Source: an uncultured Oscillospiraceae bacterium
GTDB taxonomy: Bacteria; Bacillota; Clostridia; Oscillospirales; Oscillospiraceae
Length of the DNA stretch: 9,937 nt
NCBI GenBank assembly: GCA_900756575.1
Contig: CAAEKQ010000041.1
Location: forward strand, 1-9,937
Direction: 5' to 3'
Shown here: positions 1 to 7,351 of the stretch, one piece after another
Layout of the letters: each line of letters opens with the position of its first letter
Numbering within the stretch: the stretch's first letter is position 1
Notes under the pieces: model-generated
Told to the model about the DNA's origin: nothing
Databases searched by the model: none
What the model saw: the letters and a program-made list of their open reading frames with translations, nothing else
Position numbers and translations under genes: made by a program

Positions 1-252
1 ACGGCTCTCCTCTGCGGACTTCTTGCCGATCTCGGGCTTGGAGCCTGCGCCCATGCCGCCGGTGAGCTTTTCACCGATCTGCACCTTTTCGGCCGCCTTG
101 GACTTGTTGAGATCCTGACGGTCGGTATTCACTGCAATAAAATCAACGCCCTGTACACCGGCTTCGATCATGCGGTTGACAACATTGTTGCCCGCGCCGC
201 CAACGCCGATGACTTTAATGGCGACAACTCTCTCGGGATAGGATTCGCTCAT
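1..252 (-). CDS. ftsZ: Cell division protein FtsZ, N-terminal 84 residues (3' end outside window)
   Basis: FtsZ is the tubulin-like GTPase that polymerises into the cytoplasmic Z ring and recruits the division machinery. The reading frame starts at ATG 252..250 and runs off the left edge without a stop, giving 84 residues. It shows the family's N-terminal Rossmann beginning: IKVIGVGGAGNN at about 12-23, the first nucleotide-binding loop, then VNRMIEAG, FIAVNTD at 38-44, and the QIGEKLTGGMGAG stretch at 58-70 followed by PEIGKK. The GGGTGTG tubulin signature would lie beyond the window. The start is fixed by AGGAGG nine bases upstream. It is the last gene of the visible cluster, 121 bases after ftsQ, with its own predicted promoter in that gap. 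ftsA, which commonly precedes ftsZ, is not here. The identification is essentially certain. Confidence 0.97.
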   Translation of the reverse strand, partial: MSESYPERVVAIKVIGVGGAGNNVVNRMIEAGVQGVDFIAVNTDRQDLNKSKAAEKVQIGEKLTGGMGAGSKPEIGKKSAEESR

Positions 253-261
253 AAGTTAATT

Positions 262-267
262 CCTCCT
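262..267 (-). promoter_or_regulatory. Strong Shine-Dalgarno site of ftsZ
   Basis: AGGAGG on the minus strand sits nine bases before the ftsZ ATG. It is a full-consensus site with ideal spacing, which fits a highly translated gene and settles the start codon. Confidence 0.85.
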
Positions 268-317
268 AAGTACTTATATTCTGCGCATTTTGCGCCTCAA
301 ATGGCTACTTTGCCTTT

Positions 318-346
318 ATTTTATCGCGAAAGCACACTAAGGTCAA
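318..346 (-). promoter_or_regulatory. Predicted sigma-A promoter driving ftsZ
   Basis: Read on the minus strand, TTGACC (346..341) is followed by exactly 17 bases and then TAAAAT (323..318). Each hexamer differs from the vegetative sigma consensus at one position, and the spacing is optimal. Transcription would start near base 311, giving an untranslated leader of roughly 59 bases before the ftsZ ATG. The element lies in the AT-richer 121-base gap between ftsQ and ftsZ. There is no extended -10 TG. Promoter function is inferred from sequence only. Confidence 0.7.
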
Positions 347-373
347 TAGAAACTTTACGGATTTTCCGCAATT

Positions 374-1141
374 TTATGTCAATGGGTGAAACACCGCCTG
401 CTCCCCGGAGGAAAAGCTCAGGTCCAATACGCCGCGCTTTCCGGCAGTCAGCAGCTTCTGCACCGCCAGGAGGTACTGGAGCTTATAGGCCCCGTCGCCG
501 CCGTCCCCCAGCCATACGGTCAGGTCGTCGCCCACCTGCATGGTGATGTTGGAGGGATCCTCCAGATTCAGCTCCGTCACCGATCCGCCCAGACCCGCGT
601 CAATCACGGCATCTACCAAATCCATGGCGGTTTTCCCGCTGAGCACATCGTCAAATTCCGCGATGGCGCCCTGGGTGGGCAAGGTCAAATTCACGCCCTC
701 GATCACCGGAAGCCCGGAGAGCTTGGGATCGTCCCGGGAATCCACCTCCTCCAGCAGCTTTCCGTCCCTCGTCATCAGCCAATAGGTGGAGAATTCCGAT
801 CTTGCCGCCATGGCTGCGGTACACTCCGTCACTTCAAACCGCACCGTGCCCGGCATCTCTTTATAGACCCGAACCTCCTCCACATAGGGGAGCTTCACCA
901 GCAGCCGGCTGGCGGTTCGGGTTTTGTTCACCGCCATGAGGATATCGCCCTTGGTAATGCCGCTGGCCTCTGCCACTTCCTCGGCGGTATAGCGCACATT
1001 GCCGCTGACCTCAAAGGTTCTCACCCGGAAAAATACCAGGGAAAACAGCAGCACCACGGCCACTGCCACCAGCATTTTCGCCCAGGTGGGGAATCCGCCC
1101 CGGTTCCATCGACGGGTCTGCGGGGATGAATCCATGTCCAT
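374..1141 (-). CDS. ftsQ: Cell division protein FtsQ/DivIB
   Basis: FtsQ/DivIB is a bitopic membrane protein that joins FtsL and FtsB/DivIC to control the septal FtsW-PBP synthase. The 255-residue product has a short basic cytoplasmic tail (1-20), one membrane segment at about 22-39, and a POTRA domain at about 42-107 opening with the family pattern FEVSGNVRYTAEEV and containing the LPYVEEVRVYKEMPGTV strand region. The remainder is the extracytoplasmic beta domain, with an acidic middle. The start at 1141 is preferred because GGAGG (1153..1149) lies seven bases upstream; a second ATG two codons later is too far from it. The gene follows murG by 24 bases. It is called divIB in Bacillus. No murB or murC intervenes between murG and this gene, as happens in many relatives. 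Family assignment is firm, although sequence conservation is naturally low. Confidence 0.9.
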   Translation of the reverse strand: MDMDSSPQTRRWNRGGFPTWAKMLVAVAVVLLFSLVFFRVRTFEVSGNVRYTAEEVAEASGITKGDILMAVNKTRTASRLLVKLPYVEEVRVYKEMPGTVRFEVTECTAAMAARSEFSTYWLMTRDGKLLEEVDSRDDPKLSGLPVIEGVNLTLPTQGAIAEFDDVLSGKTAMDLVDAVIDAGLGGSVTELNLEDPSNITMQVGDDLTVWLGDGGDGAYKLQYLLAVQKLLTAGKRGVLDLSFSSGEQAVFHPLT

Positions 1142-1165
1142 GACGCCGCCTCCAATCTTTTCTTT

Positions 1166-2287
1166 TTATTTCATGAGCTCCATCATAATGTTCAGAATGC
1201 GCTCTGCGGAATCCGGCACCGCCAGGGCTTCGGCTGCCCGGCCCATGCCCTCCAGCTTTTGGGGGTCATCCAGCAGGCCCTTTGCGGTATCGTAGAGGAT
1301 ATCGCCGCTGCATTCGCTCTCCCGGAGCACCACCGCGCCGCCCCCATGCTCAATGATGCGGGCATTCTTCTCCTGATGGTTGTCGGTGACATTGGGGGAC
1401 GGTACGAAAATCGCAGGCTTTCCCGCCGCCGCCACCTCGGCAATGGTCGCCGCACCGGCCCGGCAAATCACCAAGTCCGCCGCCGCCATCACCGTGGGCA
1501 TATCATAGATGAACTCCCGCATATCAATGGCCGGGGTGCTTTCCAGGTCTACCCCCTGCTCCTTTACATAGTCCGGCATCCATTTCCAGCCGTAGCTGCC
1601 GGTGGAATGGATGTGCTGGAAGGGCTGGTTGTCCTGTGCGTTTCGGGCCATAAAACGGGCGATCATCTTGTTCATCTCCCGGGCCCCCAGGGAGCCCCAG
1701 AAGCTCACCACCAGCGGCCGGTCATCCAGCCCCAGCTGCCGCCGGGCCTCCTGCCTTCCGGTAAAGAAGAATTCACTGCGCACCGGCATACCCACCACCC
1801 GAACCTTCTCGGGATGGGGATAGTTTTTCCGGCTTTCCTCAAAGGATACCATTACCCGGTCCACCTGATCCATCACCAGCCTGGTGGTGAGACCGGGTAC
1901 CGCGTTGGACTCATGGAGCGCCGTGGGAATCTGATGCTTGGCCCCCTGCCGCAGCATGGGATAGCTGGCATAGCCGCCGGTGCCCACAATCACGTCCGGC
2001 TGAAACTCCCGGATGATCCGATCGGCGCTTCTCCGGCTGCCGATCATGTAGCCCAGGGACTTTACATTATGGACAATGCCCTTTGGACTGAGCTTCCGCT
2101 GAAAGTTGGAGATCTTAACCGTCTCCAGCCGGAAGCCCGCCCGGGGCACCAGATCGGTCTCCATGCCGTCCTCCGCGCCCACAAACAGGATGTTCGCCTC
2201 GGGATGGCGCTCTTTCAGCAGACTGGCCACGGCCAATGCAGGGCTGATATGTCCCGCCGTACCGCCGCAGGTAAAAATCACATTCAT
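1166..2287 (-). CDS. murG: MurG, lipid II-forming N-acetylglucosaminyltransferase
   Basis: MurG transfers GlcNAc from UDP-GlcNAc to lipid I on the inner membrane face, making lipid II. The protein (373 residues from this start) is a two-domain GT-B fold. Counting from the upstream GTG, it shows the glycine loop GGTAGHISPALA at 11-22, GTGGYASYP at 105-113, HESN at 128-131, GMPVR at 169-173, a third glycine loop WGSLGAR at 200-206, CRAGAATIAE at 278-287 and DNHQEKNA at 305-312, the last two in the UDP-GlcNAc-binding half. The frame also allows a GTG start at 2296 (three residues longer). The ATG at 2287 is preferred because the only nearby ribosome site, AGG at 2301..2299, is 11 bases from it but only two from the GTG, and because MurG normally begins just before the first beta strand. 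In the third loop a tryptophan replaces the usual first glycine. Length is slightly above the family norm. Confidence 0.95.
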   Translation of the reverse strand: MNVIFTCGGTAGHISPALAVASLLKERHPEANILFVGAEDGMETDLVPRAGFRLETVKISNFQRKLSPKGIVHNVKSLGYMIGSRRSADRIIREFQPDVIVGTGGYASYPMLRQGAKHQIPTALHESNAVPGLTTRLVMDQVDRVMVSFEESRKNYPHPEKVRVVGMPVRSEFFFTGRQEARRQLGLDDRPLVVSFWGSLGAREMNKMIARFMARNAQDNQPFQHIHSTGSYGWKWMPDYVKEQGVDLESTPAIDMREFIYDMPTVMAAADLVICRAGAATIAEVAAAGKPAIFVPSPNVTDNHQEKNARIIEHGGGAVVLRESECSGDILYDTAKGLLDDPQKLEGMGRAAEALAVPDSAERILNIMMELMK

Positions 2288-2310
2288 ATACGTCACGACC
2301 TAATTTCATG

Positions 2311-3438
2311 TTACAGAAAGCCCGCCGAGCACTGCCGGGAAGCTCCCAAAATGATCCCCATCTCCCCCAGCTGAATCAGCAGCGCCGTGCCGCCATAGCT
2401 GAAGAACGGAAGGGAAATGCCGGTGGATGGCAGAAGATTCGTCACCACACCAATGTTGAAAAACACCTGGAGTGCCGTCAGGGTGGTGATCCCCGCCACG
2501 GTCAGGGACAAGAACCGATCCCGGATGTGCATGGAGATCCAGTAGCCCCTCAGGATCAGCAGCGCATAGAGCAGCAGAATCGCCGCCGCGCCGGTAAGTC
2601 CCAGCTCCTCGCAGGCAATGGAAAAGATATAGTCGTTGTGCTCCTCGGGCAGGTAGAGATACTTCTGCCGCCCCTGCCCGAAGCCCAGGCCAAACAGTCC
2701 GCCGCTGCCAATGGCATAGAGAGACTGGATGATCTGATAGCCGTCGTCGGTGGGATCGGAAAAGGGGTCCTGCCAGGCGGTAATGCGGCTGGCCTCATAG
2801 CCGCCCGCCCCGAGAATCAGGATAAGTCCCAGCAGCATGGCGCAGCCGCCCAGGATGAACCAGCGATATTTTACGCCGCCCAAAAACAGCATGGCGCCCG
2901 CCGTGCAGGCAATAATCACAATGGCGGAGTTATGGGGCTCCAATCGCAGCAGCACCACGATCACCGCCAAAATCCCCGCGAAGGGCGCAATGCCCCAGCG
3001 GAAGGTCTCCATGTTCTCCCCGAACCGGGTAATCATCGCTGCAAAGCTCAGGATCACCCCCAGCTTTGCCACCTCGGAGGGCTGGAACGAAATGCCCAGG
3101 CTCACCCAGCGGGTGGCGCCGTTTTCTGCCCTGCCGATCCCCGGCACAAACACGAGGATCAAAAACAGGATCGACACCCCCAGCACCGGGAACGCCATTT
3201 TCCGGATCAATTCCGGGCGCACCCGGCTGATGGCCAGCATCGCCGCAGTTCCCACCAGGGCAAAAATCCCCTGGCGCTTGAAGTAATAGGCGCTGTCCCC
3301 GGATTCATAGAGGGCGCGGGCAAAGCTGGAGGAGTAGATCATCACAAGCCCCAGCGCCGTCAGCAGCAGGGTGAGAAGCAGCATCGGGAGATCGAGCATC
3401 TCCTGCTTTTCTACGTCCGGCAGCCGAGGCTTTCCCAT
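2311..3438 (-). CDS. ftsW: FtsW/SpoVE-type SEDS peptidoglycan glycosyltransferase
   Basis: This multi-spanning SEDS protein polymerises lipid II into glycan strands with its partner class B PBP. The 375 residues are mostly hydrophobic helices. SEDS signatures are visible: NGATRWVSLG at 106-115, FQPSEVAK at 118-125, the PEEHNDYIF motif at 264-272 whose aspartate (D269) matches the catalytic aspartate of RodA/FtsW, and the C-terminal LLPSTGISLPFFSYGG at 335-350. The usual QPDLG-like motif is instead EPHNS at 167-171. The start is supported by AGGAGG (3448..3443), although its four-base spacing is short. Position between mraY and murG matches spoVE/ftsW in Firmicutes. From sequence alone I cannot say whether it serves vegetative division, spore cortex synthesis (SpoVE) or both. 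RodA is less likely given the neighbours. Confidence 0.93.
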   Translation of the reverse strand: MGKPRLPDVEKQEMLDLPMLLLTLLLTALGLVMIYSSSFARALYESGDSAYYFKRQGIFALVGTAAMLAISRVRPELIRKMAFPVLGVSILFLILVFVPGIGRAENGATRWVSLGISFQPSEVAKLGVILSFAAMITRFGENMETFRWGIAPFAGILAVIVVLLRLEPHNSAIVIIACTAGAMLFLGGVKYRWFILGGCAMLLGLILILGAGGYEASRITAWQDPFSDPTDDGYQIIQSLYAIGSGGLFGLGFGQGRQKYLYLPEEHNDYIFSIACEELGLTGAAAILLLYALLILRGYWISMHIRDRFLSLTVAGITTLTALQVFFNIGVVTNLLPSTGISLPFFSYGGTALLIQLGEMGIILGASRQCSAGFL

Positions 3439-3442
3439 ACGC

Positions 3443-3448
3443 CCTCCT
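3443..3448 (-). promoter_or_regulatory. Close-spaced Shine-Dalgarno site of ftsW
   Basis: AGGAGG on the minus strand is only four bases before the ftsW ATG, shorter than the seven to ten bases seen at most other genes here. It lies in the 17-base gap after mraY. The next in-frame ATG (codon 14) has no correctly spaced site, so the first ATG is retained. Confidence 0.6.
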
Positions 3449-3455
3449 TATGGCA

Positions 3456-4433
3456 TTAAAACCGGTTCATGACGCCCAGATAGGCCAGAATACAAAATAC
3501 AACGGTGATGGAGGCAAACACCCCCACGATCTTCACTTCGCTCCAGCCGCACTTTTCAAAGTGGTGGTGCAGCGGGGCCATCTTAAAGATGCGCTTGCCG
3601 TGGCTGAGCTTGAAATACGTCACCTGAATGATATCGCTGAGGGTCTCGGCGATATAGATGATGCCCACCAGAATCAGAATCAGGGGCATATCCAGGGCAT
3701 AGGCCAGCCCGCACACCGCGCCGCCCAAAAACAGCGAGCCGGTGTCGCCCATAAACACCTTGGCGGGATGGAAGTTATAGATCAGGAAGCCAAACAAACC
3801 GCCCACCAGAGCCGCCGAGAGCTGAGATGCGCCAATGTCCCCCCACTTCCATGCAATCACCGCATAGAACACCATCACGGGAATCGTCACGGAGGAGGAC
3901 AGGCCGTCCACGCCGTCGGTAAGGTTCACCGCATTGACGGTGCCCACAATAATAAAGATGCTCAGCAGCAGATACAGCACCCAGGGAATGGTGATGCTCA
4001 CATTGAAGAACGGGATGTACAGATCAGAGCTCAGGTGCCCGGTCTTCCGCAGCACCACCAGATACAGCGCCGCCGCAATCAGCTGAAGCAGCAGCTTCTG
4101 GAGCTCCGTGAGGCCCAGATTCCGCTTTTTCCGCACCTTGATGAAGTCGTCCAGAAAGCCGATGACGCCGAAGATCAGGGCGAATACATAGACGATGAGA
4201 TACGTATAGTCCCCGCTCCGGATGCTGCCCAGGGCGGTGAGAATGCACACAAGGGCGCTGCCGATGAACATCAGGCCGCCCATCACCGGGGTGCCCTGCT
4301 TGCTGTTGTGCCAGGTGGGGCCAACCTCCCGGATGCTCTGTCCCACGTGCAGGGCCCGCAGTGCCGGGATCAGGAATTTTCCCCCCACAGCCGAGAGCAC
4401 AAAGGACACAATACAGGTGATAATGCTTTGCAT
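3456..4433 (-). CDS. mraY: MraY, phospho-N-acetylmuramoyl-pentapeptide transferase
   Basis: MraY is the integral membrane enzyme that transfers phospho-MurNAc-pentapeptide from UDP to undecaprenyl phosphate, forming lipid I. The 325-residue protein has the expected set of about ten hydrophobic helices and every family signature: GPTWHNSKQGTPVMGG at 38-53, the Mg-binding DD pair at 95-96 in GFLDDFIK, NAVNLTDGVDGL at 167-178, FHPAKVFMGDTGS at 221-233 and the histidine-rich APLHHHFE loop at 286-293. Length is typical of Gram-positive MraY. A GGAGG site (4447..4443) nine bases before the ATG supports the start. It follows murF after 63 bases and precedes ftsW by 17. murD, which often occupies this latter junction, is missing. 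Confidence 0.97.
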   Translation of the reverse strand: MQSIITCIVSFVLSAVGGKFLIPALRALHVGQSIREVGPTWHNSKQGTPVMGGLMFIGSALVCILTALGSIRSGDYTYLIVYVFALIFGVIGFLDDFIKVRKKRNLGLTELQKLLLQLIAAALYLVVLRKTGHLSSDLYIPFFNVSITIPWVLYLLLSIFIIVGTVNAVNLTDGVDGLSSSVTIPVMVFYAVIAWKWGDIGASQLSAALVGGLFGFLIYNFHPAKVFMGDTGSLFLGGAVCGLAYALDMPLILILVGIIYIAETLSDIIQVTYFKLSHGKRIFKMAPLHHHFEKCGWSEVKIVGVFASITVVFCILAYLGVMNRF

Positions 4434-4496
4434 ATTCAGGATCCTCCGTTTTTTCGAAATTGGCGCAAGGCCGGAATCGCGCGGTCACTTTTCCCG

Positions 4497-5876
4497 TTAC
4501 GTTTCTTCCTCCATAAACGCCTTCAGGATGTTTTCCATATGCATCCCATGGCTGCCCTTAAACAGCAGCACGTCTCCGGGCTTGGCCCGGCTTCTTAGTA
4601 CGTTCAAAAGCTCCTGCTGACTTTCAAAATTCATGGCGTTTCGCTGAGAAAGGCCGCCGGTAATCGCGCCCAGCACGGTCTTTTCCGACAGCGGGCCATA
4701 GGTAAGGAGCAGATCCGCCTTATATACCGCCACCCGGCCGATCCGATAGTGCTCGGCACTGGCATGGTTGCCCAGCTCCAGCATATCGCCCAACACCGCA
4801 ATGCGCTTAAAGTGGTCGCCAGTGCCGGAGGTGTCGCCCAATACCCGAAGCGCAGCCTCGGTGGATTCCGGGCCGGCGTTATAGGTGTCGTCGATGATGG
4901 TGTAGCCGTTCCACTGGAAGGTCTGCTGCCGCTGGGAGGTGTTCACATAGGTGGCCATGGCCTCCTGAATATCCTGCTCGGGCACATCATAGAGCAGCGC
5001 AATGGCAATGGCGCCAACGGCATTGTGGACATTGTGAAGGCCGCTGACCGGCAGGCTCACCGGGAAATCGTGGCCCAGGCCCACGATTCGGAACTGACTG
5101 CACCCTTCCTTCAGCTCAATATCCACGCCCCGGACGTCGCAGTCCTGGTTCTCAATGCCGAAGTACATGGTCTTGCACACGGGTCTCTCCCGAAGATTCC
5201 ACAAAAGGGGTTCGTCGCCGTTGAACATGGCCGTTCCGCCGGGATGCAGCCCCTCGAGGATCTCCAGCTTGGCCTTGAGGATGCCCTCCCGGGAGCCGAG
5301 ATTTTCAATGTGCATACTGCCGATGTTGGTAATGAGCACCGTATCCGGGCGGCCAATGGCGGTGAGCTGGCGCATTTCGCCAAAATGGTTCATGCCCATC
5401 TCCAGCACCAGCATTTCGCAGTCCGGATCGCTCTTGCCGATGGTCACAGGCAGGCCGATGTCGTTGTTATAGTTCTTCACGGTGCCGCAGGTGTGGTATT
5501 TCTTCGCCAGCAGCGTGCAGATCATGGTGCGGGTGGTGGTTTTGCCCACGCTGCCCGTAATGGCTACGGTTTTGCAGCCGATGGTCTCTTTATAGCTTGC
5601 CGCCACATCCCGCAGGGCCTTTCTGGTGTCCTCCACAATCACCTGGGGGAAATCCAGCTCCAGCGGATGGGTGCATACCGCCGCTGCGGCTCCGTTATCC
5701 CGTGCCGCCGGAACATACCGGTGCCCGTCCGCCTGCCCCTCCAATGCGAAGAACAGCGTGCCCGGCTCCGCCTCTCTGGAATCATGGCAGAGACTGGTGA
5801 TCTCTATATTTTCCCACTTGGGGTCCACACTGCCGCCGCACCACTGTGCCACCTGCTTCAGCGTTGTCGCTCTCAT
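4497..5876 (-). CDS. murF: MurF, UDP-MurNAc-tripeptide--D-Ala-D-Ala ligase
   Basis: MurF adds the D-Ala-D-Ala dipeptide to UDP-MurNAc-tripeptide in the last cytoplasmic step of precursor assembly, using ATP. The 459-residue protein has the three Mur-ligase domains. The N-terminal substrate domain contains HDSREAEPGTLFFAL at 31-45. The central ATPase has the P-loop GSVGKTTT at 108-115, NNDIGLP at 137-143, EMGMNHFGEM at 159-168, and TNIGSMHIENLGS at 183-195. The C-terminal domain has HNVHNAVGA at 281-289, the MurF hallmark DDTYNAGPES at 329-338, VLGDMLELG at 361-369 and KGSHGMHME at 440-448. Its ATG comes just three bases after the murE TGA, with AAGGG inside the end of murE about ten bases upstream, suggesting translational coupling to murE. 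Length is normal and no key motif is missing. Confidence 0.97.
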   Translation of the reverse strand: MRATTLKQVAQWCGGSVDPKWENIEITSLCHDSREAEPGTLFFALEGQADGHRYVPAARDNGAAAAVCTHPLELDFPQVIVEDTRKALRDVAASYKETIGCKTVAITGSVGKTTTRTMICTLLAKKYHTCGTVKNYNNDIGLPVTIGKSDPDCEMLVLEMGMNHFGEMRQLTAIGRPDTVLITNIGSMHIENLGSREGILKAKLEILEGLHPGGTAMFNGDEPLLWNLRERPVCKTMYFGIENQDCDVRGVDIELKEGCSQFRIVGLGHDFPVSLPVSGLHNVHNAVGAIAIALLYDVPEQDIQEAMATYVNTSQRQQTFQWNGYTIIDDTYNAGPESTEAALRVLGDTSGTGDHFKRIAVLGDMLELGNHASAEHYRIGRVAVYKADLLLTYGPLSEKTVLGAITGGLSQRNAMNFESQQELLNVLRSRAKPGDVLLFKGSHGMHMENILKAFMEEET

Positions 5877-5879
5877 GGC

Positions 5880-7331
5880 TCACATTCCCTTCTTTTCCCG
5901 GAGGTGGGCGGCTACTTCCTCCCGCTCGTCCAGGTGTGTTTTTTCTGTGCCGATGACCTGATAGGTCTCGTGCCCCTTGCCGCAGAGCACAATGATATCG
6001 TCCTTCCGTGCAAGCTCCATGGCCATGCGGATGGCCTTCCGGCGGTTTTCCTCCACCAGACAATTTGTCTTGTCCGGAATGCCCGCCAGAATCATGTCGA
6101 TAATTTTGTTTGGATCCTCGGTTCTGGGATTATCCGAGGTGATAATGGCGATGTCCGACAGCCGCGCGCCAATCTCGCCCATAATGGGCCGCTTGGCATT
6201 GTCCCGATCACCGCCGCAGCCAAAGACCGAAATCAGCCGCCCCTTGCAGAAGCCCCGTACCGAGGACAGGACGTTTTCTAGGCCGTCCGGTGCATGGGCA
6301 TAGTCGATGAGAATGGTATAATCCTCGCCGGGGGTGGGCACCACCTCCACCCGGCCCTTGACGCCCTTTGCGGTCTCCAGAGCGCGGACTGCCTGCTCCA
6401 GGGGAACTCCCAGGGCAATGGCCGCCCCCAGCACCCCCAGGGCATTGTACACCGTGAATTTTCCGGGAATTCCAAGCCGAATGTGGGCGCTTTCCTGCCC
6501 GTATTTTGCGGTGAATTCCACGCCGTCGGAATGGAGTACCGGGTTTTCGGCCCACAGGTCATCCTCGGGGGTTTCGCCATAGGTCATCGCCTTGCAGGTG
6601 GCGGTTTCGAGGATTTTCTCCGTGGCCGCATCGTCGCCGTTGAATACGCCGATGTCGCAGCGCCGGAACAGCATCGCCTTGGCCTTCCGGTATTCCTCCA
6701 TGGTCTTGTGGAAATCCAGATGATCCTGGGTCAAATTGGTGAATACGCCCACCTGGAAGTGGATCCCCGCCACCCGGTCCAGCACCAGAGAGTGGGAGGA
6801 CACCTCCATCACCACATGGGTGCAGCCCGCCTGCTTCATCTCATAAAACAGCTTTTGCAGTTCAAAGGACTCCGGGGTGGTGCGCTCGGTTTCGATGATC
6901 TCATCGCCGATCATATTCTGAATGGTACCGATCAGACCCACCTTGGCGTTCAGGGTCTTCTCCAGCACGGTTTTCAGCAGATAGGTGCTGGAGGTCTTGC
7001 CGTTGGTGCCGGTAATGCCCACAAAGGTCATATCATCCGCAGGGTGGCCGAAGAAATTGGCGGACGCAAGGGCCATGGCATACCGGGAATTCTCCACCAG
7101 CACATAGGGAATGTCGCACTCCGGCTTCCGCTCACACAGCACCGCCGCCGCGCCCTGTTCCACCGCCATGGGGATGAACTTGTGGCCGTCGGTGGCATAG
7201 CCCGTCACCGCCACAAACAAATCGCCGGGCTGCACGTGCCGGGAATCATAGCAGATGCCGGTGATCTCCAGGGTATCCTCTGCATGGCTTTCCGCAATCG
7301 GGATGCCTGCCAAAATTTCTTTGAGTTTCAT
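5880..7331 (-). CDS. murE: MurE, UDP-MurNAc-tripeptide synthetase (meso-diaminopimelate adding)
   Basis: MurE adds the third stem-peptide residue to UDP-MurNAc-L-Ala-D-Glu. In the 483-residue protein the N-terminal domain has YDSRHVQPGDLFVA at 28-41. The ATPase domain has P-loop GITGTNGKT at 105-113, TTPES at 151-155, EVSSHSL at 176-182, TNLTQDHLDFH at 198-208 and AKAMLF at 217-222, whose lysine is the expected carbamylated residue. The C-terminal domain has IDYAHAPD at 342-349, FGCGGDRD at 370-377, DNPR at 400-403 and GKGHETYQ at 451-458. DNPR is the known discriminator for meso-diaminopimelate rather than L-lysine, so A1gamma-type wall chemistry is predicted. AAGGAG (7346..7341) lies nine bases before the ATG. 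It starts 20 bases after the PBP stop and is nearly joined to murF. Confidence 0.97.
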   Translation of the reverse strand: MKLKEILAGIPIAESHAEDTLEITGICYDSRHVQPGDLFVAVTGYATDGHKFIPMAVEQGAAAVLCERKPECDIPYVLVENSRYAMALASANFFGHPADDMTFVGITGTNGKTSSTYLLKTVLEKTLNAKVGLIGTIQNMIGDEIIETERTTPESFELQKLFYEMKQAGCTHVVMEVSSHSLVLDRVAGIHFQVGVFTNLTQDHLDFHKTMEEYRKAKAMLFRRCDIGVFNGDDAATEKILETATCKAMTYGETPEDDLWAENPVLHSDGVEFTAKYGQESAHIRLGIPGKFTVYNALGVLGAAIALGVPLEQAVRALETAKGVKGRVEVVPTPGEDYTILIDYAHAPDGLENVLSSVRGFCKGRLISVFGCGGDRDNAKRPIMGEIGARLSDIAIITSDNPRTEDPNKIIDMILAGIPDKTNCLVEENRRKAIRMAMELARKDDIIVLCGKGHETYQVIGTEKTHLDEREEVAAHLREKKGM

Positions 7332-7351
7332 TTCCGTCCACTCCTTATCTT

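Noticed and set aside
354..370. Possible terminator after ftsQ formed by CGGA-AAA-TCCG.
   Set aside because: The stem is only four pairs with a three-base loop and no following T-run, so it is not a credible intrinsic terminator.
354..382. TTGACA at the very end of ftsQ (382..377, minus strand) as a second promoter for ftsZ.
   Set aside because: The -35 hexamer is perfect but falls in the last codons of ftsQ, and the base run 17 positions downstream (CGTAAA) is a poor -10. The downstream TTGACC/TAAAAT pair is far better.
4434..4496. Possible small gene, promoter or attenuator in the 63-base murF-mraY gap.
   Set aside because: There is no open frame, no paired promoter hexamers and no stable stem with a T-run; only the mraY ribosome site is recognisable.
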